A stretch of DNA of 9,899 bases from an uncultured Enterobacter sp. GTDB taxonomy: Bacteria > Pseudomonadota > Gammaproteobacteria > Enterobacterales > Enterobacteriaceae. The notes under the pieces are model-generated. The model was not told the DNA's origin. It worked only from the letters and a program-made list of their open reading frames with translations, and did not search any database. Below, in pieces: positions 1-5,293 of the stretch. The stretch lies in NCBI GenBank assembly GCA_946477805.1, contig CAMKZP010000094.1:1-9899 (forward strand). The letters are read 5' to 3'. Position numbers and translations under genes: made by a program. Each line of letters begins with the position of its first letter. Position 1 is the first letter of the stretch.

Positions 1-334
1 CGTGGCGCAATGTGAAAAAGAGATGGAACAGGCGGGACTACGCCCTGCGCTGATGGTAGATTGCAGCCATGGTAATTCGAATAAAGATTACCGTCGTCAG
101 CCTGCGGTTGCGGAATCTGTGGTTGCACAGATTAAAGACGGCAACCGTTCTATTATCGGTCTGATGATTGAGAGCAACATTCATGAAGGCAATCAGTCAT
201 CTGAACAACCGCGTAGCGCAATGAAGCACGGCGTGTCTGTAACGGATGCCTGCATCAGCTGGGAAACCACCGATGCGCTGCTGCGTGAGATCCATAAAGA
301 TTTAAGCGGCCAGCTGGCGACGCGTCTGGCTTAA
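1..334 (+). CDS. aroF: 3-deoxy-D-arabino-heptulosonate-7-phosphate (DAHP) synthase, tyrosine-sensitive, C-terminal 110 residues (5' partial)
   Basis: The enzyme condenses phosphoenolpyruvate with erythrose 4-phosphate, the first step of the shikimate pathway, in the cytoplasm. Only the last 110 codons (of about 356 in E. coli AroF) are present; the frame is open at the left edge, so the start and promoter lie outside. The fragment carries the end of the TIM barrel with the CSHGNSNK stretch (metal-ligand His), the MIESNIHEGNQ stretch (metal-ligand Glu) and SVTDACISW (metal-ligand Asp). The motif spacing and the wording (for example DCSHGNSNKDYRRQPAVAES) fit AroF better than AroG or AroH. The TAA stop lies 10 bases before the tyrA start, so the two genes form the usual aroF-tyrA operon. 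In E. coli TyrR with tyrosine represses this operon; the operators would lie upstream of the window. The N-terminal feedback site cannot be seen. Confidence 0.97.
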   Translation, partial: VAQCEKEMEQAGLRPALMVDCSHGNSNKDYRRQPAVAESVVAQIKDGNRSIIGLMIESNIHEGNQSSEQPRSAMKHGVSVTDACISWETTDALLREIHKDLSGQLATRLA

Positions 335-344
335 GAGGTTAGCT

Positions 345-1466
345 ATGGTTGCTGAATTGACCGCGTTGCGCGATCAAATTGATGAAGTGGATAAGGCGCT
401 GCTGGATCTGCTGGCGCGCCGTATGGCACTGGTTGCCGAGGTCGGTGAGGTTAAAAGCAAATACGGCCTGCCGATTTACGTTCCGGAGCGCGAAGCCTCA
501 ATGCTCGCCTCCCGGCGTAAAGAGGCGCAGGCGCTGGGCGTCTCGCCGGATTTGATCGAAGATGTCCTGCGCCGGGTGATGCGTGAATCCTACTCCAGCG
601 AAAATGATAAAGGCTTCAAAACCCTCTGTCCGGCGCTGCGCCCGGTAGTGATTGTGGGCGGCGGGGGCCAGATGGGGCGTCTGTTTGAGAAAATGCTGAC
701 GCTTTCAGGCTATCAGGTGCGCATTCTGGAAAAAGAGGACTGGGCGCGCGCGCCGGAACTCCTGCGTGATGCGGGAATGGTTATCGTCAGCGTACCGATC
801 CACGTGACGGAACAGATCATTGCGAAACTGCCAGCGCTACCGGAGGACTGCATCCTTGTCGATCTGGCCTCCGTTAAAAACGGTCCGCTGCAGGCCATGC
901 TGGCGGTGCATACCGGCCCGGTACTCGGTTTGCATCCGATGTTTGGCCCGGACAGCGGCAGCCTGGCAAAGCAGGTGGTTGTCTACTGTGACGGTCGTCA
1001 GCCAGAAGCGTATCAGTGGTTCCTGGAACAGATTCAGGTGTGGGGCGCGCGTTTGCACCGCATCAGCGCCGTTGAGCACGACCAGAACATGGCGTTCATT
1101 CAGGCCCTGCGCCACTTTGCGACCTTTGCATACGGGCTGCATCTGGCGGAAGAGAACGTACAGCTTGAACAGCTGCTGGCGCTCTCCTCGCCGATTTATC
1201 GTCTGGAACTGGCAATGGTTGGGCGCCTGTTTGCGCAGGATCCTCAGCTTTATGCCGACATTATTATGTCGTCCGGCAACAACCTCGCGCTGATCAAGCG
1301 TTACTATCAGCGTTTTGGCGAAGCCATTACCCTGCTGGAACACGGTGATAAACAGGCGTTTATCGACAGCTTCCGGAAAGTTGAGCACTGGTTCGGTGAT
1401 TATGCCACCCGTTTCCAGAGCGAGAGCCGCACGCTGCTGCGTCAGGCAAATGACAGTCGCCAGTAA
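345..1466 (+). CDS. tyrA: Bifunctional chorismate mutase / prephenate dehydrogenase (T-protein)
   Basis: The protein converts chorismate to prephenate and then, with NAD+, to 4-hydroxyphenylpyruvate, the tyrosine precursor. It is 373 aa, the same as E. coli TyrA. Residues 1-90 form the AroQ-type mutase helix bundle, with active-site residues R9, R26, K37, R49 and E50 at places equivalent to those in the P-protein. A Rossmann NAD site follows (VVIVGGGGQMG, 101-111). The dehydrogenase domain has GLHPMFGPDSG with catalytic H197 and the prephenate-binding R294 (MVGR, 291-294). ATG 345 is chosen because AGAGG stands 6 bases upstream and the N-terminus matches the family. It follows aroF by 10 bases and ends at a hairpin terminator 19 bases after its TAA. 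It is intact, with nothing odd in the sequence. Confidence 0.99.
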   Translation: MVAELTALRDQIDEVDKALLDLLARRMALVAEVGEVKSKYGLPIYVPEREASMLASRRKEAQALGVSPDLIEDVLRRVMRESYSSENDKGFKTLCPALRPVVIVGGGGQMGRLFEKMLTLSGYQVRILEKEDWARAPELLRDAGMVIVSVPIHVTEQIIAKLPALPEDCILVDLASVKNGPLQAMLAVHTGPVLGLHPMFGPDSGSLAKQVVVYCDGRQPEAYQWFLEQIQVWGARLHRISAVEHDQNMAFIQALRHFATFAYGLHLAEENVQLEQLLALSSPIYRLELAMVGRLFAQDPQLYADIIMSSGNNLALIKRYYQRFGEAITLLEHGDKQAFIDSFRKVEHWFGDYATRFQSESRTLLRQANDSRQ

Positions 1467-1484
1467 TGCGATGATGTATATACT

Positions 1485-1509
1485 AAAAGCCAGCGTTGCT
1501 GGCTTTTTT
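1485..1509 (+). terminator. Rho-independent terminator of aroF-tyrA
   Basis: A 10-bp perfect stem (1485-1494 with 1498-1507) has a 3-base loop (GTT). Its T run is 1504-1509. It starts 18 bases after the tyrA stop. The opposite strand also reads as a stem followed by TTTT, so it may work both ways. The next gene starts only 16 bases after the T run. Confidence 0.9.
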
Positions 1510-1525
1510 CATTTTGGGGACCGTC

Positions 1526-2398
1526 ATGCCTGAACCAAAGTTGCTGTTTAATTACACGGGGCATCTGCCTGAATGCCCGACGTGGAGCGCAGAAGAGCAC
1601 GCCCTCTACTGGGCGGATATTCTCGAAGGGGAAATCCATCGTTACCATCTGCCGACGGCAGAACACACGGTGCTTTCATTTCACGAAGAGGTGGGCTGTT
1701 TCGCGCTGCGCGAGCGCGGCGGGTTTATCGTGGCGATGCGCACGGGGATCTGGCTTACCGATCAACACGGTCTGCTCCGGCGAAAGGTGTGTGATAACCC
1801 GTCTAACCCGCAGCTTGCGCGGTTTAACGATGGCGGAACCGATCGTCAGGGACGTTTCTACGCGGGAACGTTCTGGGGGCCGGGAGATTACAACGGCGCC
1901 ATGCTGATGCGGATCGATACCGACCTGACGCCGAAAGTGATCCAGTGTGATATTCATGGGCACAACGGGTTGGCCTTTAGCCCGGACGGTCGGTGGATGT
2001 TTACCTCAGACACGCCGAATGGGGTTATCTACCGAACGCCGCTGGATGAGCAGGGTGAGCCCGGTCAACGCAGGGTATTTCGTCACTTTAACGAGGGGGA
2101 GGGAATGCCTGACGGTGCCGCTATGGATGTTGAGGGCTGTTACTGGAGCGCGCTGTTTGACGGCTGGCGCATTGCACGCTTTTCCCCGCAGGGTGAACAG
2201 CTGGAAGAGCATCGCCTGCCGGTGCGTTGCCCGACGATGGTCTGCTTTGGTGGCGACGATATGAAAACGCTGTTTATCACCACCACGCGGGAAAATATGG
2301 AGGCGGATGAGGTGGCGAAACATCCGCTTTCCGGCGCCATCTTCACCCTGCCCACCAGCGTGGCAGGGATGAAGAAAAGCCGCTTTATCGAGCGCTAG
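1526..2398 (+). CDS. SMP-30/gluconolactonase/LRE family protein (putative sugar lactone hydrolase)
   Basis: This 290-aa protein belongs to the senescence marker protein-30 (regucalcin/gluconolactonase) family, six-bladed beta-propellers that hydrolyse sugar lactones with one divalent metal. Signature pieces are in order: PECPTW with metal ligand E16; ARFNDGGTD with R99 and N101, equivalent to substrate-contacting residues; GHNGLAFSPDG with N147; and MPDGAAMD with D196. E16, N147 and D196 correspond to E18, N154 and D204 of human SMP30, so the metal site looks complete. There is no signal peptide, so it is probably cytoplasmic. ATG 1526 is chosen because GGGGA stands 5 bases upstream. An in-frame TTG at 1496 lies inside the tyrA terminator and is rejected. 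It sits between tyrA and pheA, where E. coli K-12 has no gene, and its TAG stop shares CTAG with the pheA stop. The substrate is unknown; gluconolactone and other aldonolactones are possible. A role in aromatic synthesis is not implied by position alone. Confidence 0.9.
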   Translation: MPEPKLLFNYTGHLPECPTWSAEEHALYWADILEGEIHRYHLPTAEHTVLSFHEEVGCFALRERGGFIVAMRTGIWLTDQHGLLRRKVCDNPSNPQLARFNDGGTDRQGRFYAGTFWGPGDYNGAMLMRIDTDLTPKVIQCDIHGHNGLAFSPDGRWMFTSDTPNGVIYRTPLDEQGEPGQRRVFRHFNEGEGMPDGAAMDVEGCYWSALFDGWRIARFSPQGEQLEEHRLPVRCPTMVCFGGDDMKTLFITTTRENMEADEVAKHPLSGAIFTLPTSVAGMKKSRFIER

Positions 2399-3555
2399 GA
2401 CGGGTCAACCGGTACAACGTTTTCACCCGGATAGCAGCCCAGCACCTTCATGGAGCGGGTGATCTCACCCAGCTCGCGCAGGGCTTTCTGCATGGACGCA
2501 GACTCCAGGTTAGCCTGAATATCCAGGTAGAACATCTCTTCCCAGGGGTTGCCGTTAATCGGACGGGATTCCAGCTTCGTCATAATCAGGTTGTGGTTAC
2601 GCAGCACCAGCAGGGCTTCAACCAGTGCGCCGGCCTGCTGGCCGGTGGCCATCAGCAGCGTGGTTTTGGCGGGCACCTGGTCTGAGACATTGATGGCCTT
2701 ACGTGCCAGCACCACGAAGCGGGTGATATTTTGCGTCTGGTTGGCCAGATTACGCTCCAGCACCTGCAGGCCGTACAGTGCGCCGCCCGCTTCGCTGCCC
2801 AGTGCCGCCACCGCCGGGGAATTGGCCTGCGCCACTCTTTCCATCGCCGCCGAGGTGCTTTCGGTGTACTCAATTTTCCAGTTAGGATAGCGGTTCAGGA
2901 ACTGGCTGCACTGCTGGAACGGCTGCGGATGGCTGTACACCGTTTCAATATTGCTCAGGTCGGTTGAGCCGGAGACCAGCACGCAGTGGTCGATCGGAAT
3001 CGTCAGCTCGCCAACCAGCGACAGGCTGGTATGCTGCAGCAGATCGTAGACCTCGTTGATGGCGCCTGAGCTGGTGTTCTCAATCGGCACCACGGCGTAA
3101 TCAGCCTGGCCGGTTTCAACCTGATTGAAAATATCAGCAAATTTCGCGCAGCCGCTCTCGATGAACTCCTCAAAATGGCGCGCGGCGTACTGGCGTGCCG
3201 CGAGGTGGGAGTAGGAGCCTTTTGGCCCCAGGAAGGCGACCCGGGCGGAGTGCGGGTTAGTTTTGTTCAGGTGCTGTTGCAGCAGGGCCTGCTGCGTCAG
3301 CACGGAGTCTTCGATGATGAGCTGGAACAGACGGGTAATGTAGTGGGCATCCAGGTGATGGGCTTTGCCGAGCTGAATCAGACGCTCCAGCAGATCGCGC
3401 TCGCGGTCAATATCACGCACGGGACGGTGGGAGTCCAGCTTGGCTTTGCCCACTTCAACGGCTAGCGCGCGGCGTTCGGCCAGCAGCGCCAGCAGTTTTT
3501 CATCGAGTGCGCTGATTTTTACTCGCAGATCCAGTAACGGGTTTTCCGGTGTCAT
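2395..3555 (-). CDS. pheA: Bifunctional chorismate mutase / prephenate dehydratase (P-protein)
   Basis: The protein converts chorismate to prephenate and then to phenylpyruvate, committing flux to phenylalanine. It is 386 aa, the E. coli length. Residues 1-90 are the AroQ mutase, with the full active-site set R11, R28, K39, D48, R51, E52 and Q88. Residues about 105-285 are the dehydratase, with FLGPKGSYSH, the VVPIENTSSG stretch and the catalytic NITRF motif (T278). Residues about 299-386 are the ACT-type regulatory domain, with GALV (309-312) and ESRP (329-332), which bind phenylalanine for feedback inhibition; both are intact, so normal inhibition is expected. ATG at 3555 is preceded by GAGAAAGA. 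Transcription starts ahead of pheL and is controlled by attenuation. No terminator follows the gene: its stop overlaps the convergent SMP-30-family gene. Confidence 0.99.
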   Translation of the reverse strand: MTPENPLLDLRVKISALDEKLLALLAERRALAVEVGKAKLDSHRPVRDIDRERDLLERLIQLGKAHHLDAHYITRLFQLIIEDSVLTQQALLQQHLNKTNPHSARVAFLGPKGSYSHLAARQYAARHFEEFIESGCAKFADIFNQVETGQADYAVVPIENTSSGAINEVYDLLQHTSLSLVGELTIPIDHCVLVSGSTDLSNIETVYSHPQPFQQCSQFLNRYPNWKIEYTESTSAAMERVAQANSPAVAALGSEAGGALYGLQVLERNLANQTQNITRFVVLARKAINVSDQVPAKTTLLMATGQQAGALVEALLVLRNHNLIMTKLESRPINGNPWEEMFYLDIQANLESASMQKALRELGEITRSMKVLGCYPGENVVPVDPS

Positions 3556-3585
3556 AGTGTTGTCTTTCTCGTTTTATCGTTATCA

Positions 3586-3616
3586 ATAAAAAAGGCCCCC
3601 CGGTGTGGGAGGCCTT
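3586..3616 (-). terminator. pheA attenuator (regulated terminator)
   Basis: On the minus strand a 10-bp stem with one G-U pair (3616-3607 with 3601-3592) encloses a 5-base loop and is followed by TTTTTTATT. It lies between the pheL stop and the pheA start. The competing antiterminator can be seen: 3654-3660 pairs with 3607-3613, extended by TTCGTC/GACGAA (3646-3651 with 3621-3626). An upstream 14-bp perfect pairing joins the pheL Phe codons (3678-3691) to 3625-3638. This is the classical three-way phe attenuator: ribosome stalling at Phe codons frees the antiterminator and allows read-through into pheA. Confidence 0.95.
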
Positions 3617-3662
3617 GTTGTTCGTCTTCGCATTCTTTATCACACGACGAAACGCCTCCCGG

Positions 3663-3710
3663 TCAGGGGAAGGTAAAAAAGAATGCGAAGAAGAACGGCG
3701 TAAGTTTCAT
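3663..3710 (-). CDS. pheL: pheA operon leader peptide, 15 aa
   Basis: The peptide reads [15 protein letters not shown]: seven phenylalanines in 15 residues, ending in TGA. It differs from my recollection of E. coli PheL ([15 protein letters not shown]) only at residues 3 and 4. AGGAT stands 6 bases before its ATG. Its function is regulatory. When charged tRNA-Phe is scarce the ribosome pauses over the Phe codons, the 14-bp pairing of this coding segment with 3625-3638 is blocked, the antiterminator forms and pheA is transcribed. Confidence 0.96.
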   Translation of the reverse strand: [15 protein letters not shown]

Positions 3711-3736
3711 AAAGTCATCCTGAGATTGATACCGTT

Positions 3737-3766
3737 AAAGTACCCGTACTGTTTTCACCCTGTCAA
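3737..3766 (-). promoter_or_regulatory. pheL-pheA promoter
   Basis: On the minus strand a perfect -35 TTGACA (3766-3761) and a -10 TACTTT (3742-3737) are separated by 18 bp. The start would be near 3730, about 20 bases before the pheL ATG. The -35 element directly follows the T run of the raiA terminator. Confidence 0.85.
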
Positions 3767-3791
3767 TAAAAAACGCGCCCGAAGGCGCGTT
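3767..3791 (-). terminator. raiA terminator with UUCG tetraloop
   Basis: Read on the minus strand, an 8-bp GC-rich stem (3791-3784 with 3779-3772) is closed by C(UUCG)G, an exceptionally stable RNA tetraloop. The run TTTTTTA continues straight into the pheA -35 box. It starts 23 bases after the raiA stop. Confidence 0.93.
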
Positions 3792-3926
3792 GGCGGTACA
3801 CTCAATGTAAAGGATTACTCTTCTTCAACTTCTTCCGCGAAGCTGGCGTCTTTCACCGATGTTGCGGCGCGACGGGCTTCACCTTTGTGTTGCACTTTAT
3901 TGAGCTGCCGTTCCAGCTTGTTGATC
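3767..3926 (-). ncRNA. raiZ: Possible RaiZ-like 3'-UTR small RNA (extent approximate)
   Basis: In Salmonella a ProQ-bound small RNA, RaiZ, is processed from the raiA mRNA 3' end and represses hupA. The same layout is present here: the raiA coding end, a short 3' UTR and a strong UUCG-loop terminator suitable as an sRNA 3' end. The 5' processing site cannot be read from the sequence; the upper limit given assumes about 160 nt as recalled for Salmonella. This is inference from position and terminator only. Confidence 0.3.
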
Positions 3927-4156
3927 AAATCGTTGATGGCCGTGTACATATCGTCATGTTTTGCGCTGGCGACCAGATGGCCGTTTGGAGTATTGATAGT
4001 TGCGTCAGCGATGAAACCCTGCGGCTCTTTAGACAGAATGATATGTGGGTTAATCAAATGAGTTTGCCATTTATCCAGTTTGGCGAGACGGTCTGCGACG
4101 TGCTGGCGAATTGCCGGAGTAATTTCCATTTGTTTACTGGTAATGTTCATTGTCAT
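3815..4156 (-). CDS. raiA: Ribosome-associated inhibitor A (hibernation factor, protein Y)
   Basis: RaiA binds the 30S decoding channel of 70S ribosomes under cold shock or in stationary phase. It blocks translation and, in E. coli, opposes dimerisation into 100S particles. The protein is 113 aa, as in E. coli, and starts MTMNITSKQMEITPAIRQHV. It is a single beta-alpha-beta-beta-beta-alpha domain of the HPF/RaiA family with a basic helix (NKLERQLNKVQHKGEARR, about 75-92) and the long acidic tail ending EEVEEE typical of RaiA and absent from HPF. ATG 4156 is chosen: GAGGT lies 7 bases upstream and the family begins there. The frame stays open to an ATG at 4204, but that would add 16 unrelated residues and lies upstream of the predicted transcript start. 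It is monocistronic, with its own promoter and terminator. Confidence 0.98.
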   Translation of the reverse strand: MTMNITSKQMEITPAIRQHVADRLAKLDKWQTHLINPHIILSKEPQGFIADATINTPNGHLVASAKHDDMYTAINDLINKLERQLNKVQHKGEARRAATSVKDASFAEEVEEE

Positions 4157-4192
4157 AAATTTTACCTCTTGTCTTTCCGTCTTGGTGATTCC

Positions 4193-4198
4193 AGCATA
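4193..4198 (-). promoter_or_regulatory. Putative raiA -10 element (class II CRP promoter)
   Basis: TATGCT on the minus strand (4198-4193) would place the start near 4185-4186, about 30 bases before the raiA ATG. No good -35 stands 17 bp upstream; that place is occupied by the CRP site, centred about 41 bases before the start, as in CRP class II promoters. A TTGACA at 4214-4209 is badly spaced (10 bp) for this -10. Confidence 0.5.
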
Positions 4199-4218
4199 CC
4201 CCACCCAATGTCAAAATG

Positions 4219-4234
4219 TGTGATTTAAATCACG
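4219..4234. promoter_or_regulatory. CRP-cAMP binding site upstream of raiA
   Basis: TGTGA-TTTAAA-TCACG matches the CRP consensus TGTGA-N6-TCACA at nine of ten conserved positions. Its centre (4226/4227) is about 41 bp upstream of the inferred raiA start, which predicts activation. This fits induction of a hibernation factor when preferred carbon is gone. Confidence 0.8.
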
Positions 4235-4340
4235 TTATTTTGTTGGTTTTTGTCAGGGAATCTTTTTTGTGAGGCAGGGCATGAAGAGGGGAGATTTACC
4301 TTGTCGACGTCGAAATTTGCGGTCATAGTTGACGGGATGT

Positions 4341-4362
4341 GCTGAAGCTAAACCGCTTCAGC
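4341..4362. repeat. Inverted repeat in the bamD-raiA spacer
   Basis: GCTGAAGC and GCTTCAGC (8-bp perfect arms) flank a 6-base spacer. No T run follows on either strand, so it is not an ordinary terminator. It lies 20 bp beyond the bamD terminator stem, in the non-coding stretch 4235-4382, which otherwise shows no gene. Confidence 0.6.
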
Positions 4363-4375
4363 GAGCAACAGAGAC

Positions 4376-4410
4376 GAACAAAAAAACGGCAGCCCTGAGG
4401 CTGCCGTTTT
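4376..4410 (-). terminator. bamD terminator
   Basis: On the minus strand a 12-bp perfect stem (4410-4399 with 4394-4383) with a 4-base loop is followed by a T run (TTTTTTTG). It begins 15 bases after the bamD stop. Confidence 0.93.
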
Positions 4411-4425
4411 GCATGGAAAGAGATA

Positions 4426-5163
4426 TCAGGTGTTGCTGCTGTTCGCGGCGATGATTTTCGCCACTTTTTCTGCCTGCGCGTCCATCTGCATTTTACGGTA
4501 GGCATTTTCCATCAGCTTCAGGCCGTCACGCGTTGCCTGGGTATCCGGGTAGTCACGCAGCATGCCTTCTACACGGTTAACCACAGCGACCCATGCGCCG
4601 CGACGGGTGTAGTATTCCGCAACGGAATATTCGTATTTCGCCAGACGATCTTTCAGGAACACCAGACGCTTAGTGGCATCGGTGATGTACTGGCTGTTCG
4701 GGTAGCCGCGCACCAGTTTGGAGAAGTCGTTGAAGGCATCGCGTGCGTGCTGTGGGTCACGGTCAGAACGATCCACGCCGAAGAAGCCCTGAAGCGCACT
4801 GTCATCCAACGCCATATTGGTCAGGCCGCGCATGTACATGACATAATCGATGTTAGGATGAGTCGGGTTCAGACGAATAAAGCGATCGATGGTAGCCTGA
4901 GCCAGCGGTAAATCAGCATTTTTATAGTAGGCGTAGATGAGATCTAACTGTACCTGCTGCGAATAGGGGCCAAACGGATAGCGATTATCCAGCGCTTCCA
5001 GTTGCGTTATCGCCTGTTTCCAGTTACCGTCCTGCAGTTTTTGTTGTGCAGTCGCATAGATTTCATTCGGCGGATTGTCAGGGACCTGTTCATTCGAACC
5101 GGAGCAGCCCACCAAAGCCAGGCTCAACGTGGCCGCTGCCACCAGATATTTCATGCGCGTCAT
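4426..5163 (-). CDS. bamD: Outer membrane protein assembly factor BamD (lipoprotein)
   Basis: BamD is an essential lipoprotein of the BAM complex. It sits on the periplasmic face of the outer membrane and joins BamA and BamC-E during beta-barrel protein insertion. The protein is 245 aa, the E. coli length. A signal peptide of 19 residues ends in the lipobox LVGC, giving lipidated Cys20; Ser at +2 favours sorting to the outer membrane by Lol. The rest is helical TPR-type repeats (about 30-240), including the conserved NRYPFGPYSQQVQLDL and RLNPTHPNIDYVMYMRGL stretches. The start is ATG 5163 (MTRMKYLV), as in E. coli. The best Shine-Dalgarno (AGGA) lies 13 bases away, so the ATG three codons further in cannot be excluded. 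It is monocistronic, divergent from rluD, and intact. Confidence 0.98.
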   Translation of the reverse strand: MTRMKYLVAAATLSLALVGCSGSNEQVPDNPPNEIYATAQQKLQDGNWKQAITQLEALDNRYPFGPYSQQVQLDLIYAYYKNADLPLAQATIDRFIRLNPTHPNIDYVMYMRGLTNMALDDSALQGFFGVDRSDRDPQHARDAFNDFSKLVRGYPNSQYITDATKRLVFLKDRLAKYEYSVAEYYTRRGAWVAVVNRVEGMLRDYPDTQATRDGLKLMENAYRKMQMDAQAEKVAKIIAANSSNT

Positions 5164-5293
5164 GACGTTTTGACTTTCCTCAAATGTTTGTCCGGGAGAA
5201 TCTCTTTCCTGCTCCCGATTAAGACCAGCTACAATAGCACACTATATTATACGGCGAAGCCGTAAAACCCAACGTTAAACGAAGAAGCAGTTT
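5164..5293. promoter_or_regulatory. Divergent bamD / rluD promoter region
   Basis: This 130-bp spacer must hold both promoters. On the minus strand a perfect TATAAT (5251-5246) can serve bamD, though the hexamer 17 bp upstream (CGTTGG) is poor. On the plus strand TACAAT (5230-5235) and TATTAT (5245-5250) are candidate -10 boxes for rluD, without a convincing -35. Two inverted repeats are present: ACGGC-GAA-GCCGT (5251-5263) and CGGGAG-N13-CTCCCG (5193-5217). I see no clear sigma-E promoter for bamD. Confidence 0.55.

Noticed and set aside
1496..1525. Upstream in-frame TTG start for the SMP-30-family gene
   Set aside because: It lies inside the tyrA terminator hairpin, has no ribosome-binding site, and would add ten residues not expected in the family; ATG 1526 has GGGGA in place.
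3603..4061. 152-codon plus-strand open frame over pheL, the pheA promoter and raiA
   Set aside because: It runs through an attenuator, a promoter and a terminator of the opposite strand and the 3' half of raiA; low-complexity product without family features.
4157..4204. Longer raiA start at ATG 4204
   Set aside because: It adds 16 residues not found in RaiA and lies upstream of the predicted transcript start; ATG 4156 has GAGGT and the family N-terminus.
4304..4313. TCGACGTCGA palindrome as a possible operator or cloning scar
   Set aside because: It contains overlapping SalI and AatII sites, but a 10-base palindrome can occur by chance and there is no other sign of vector sequence.
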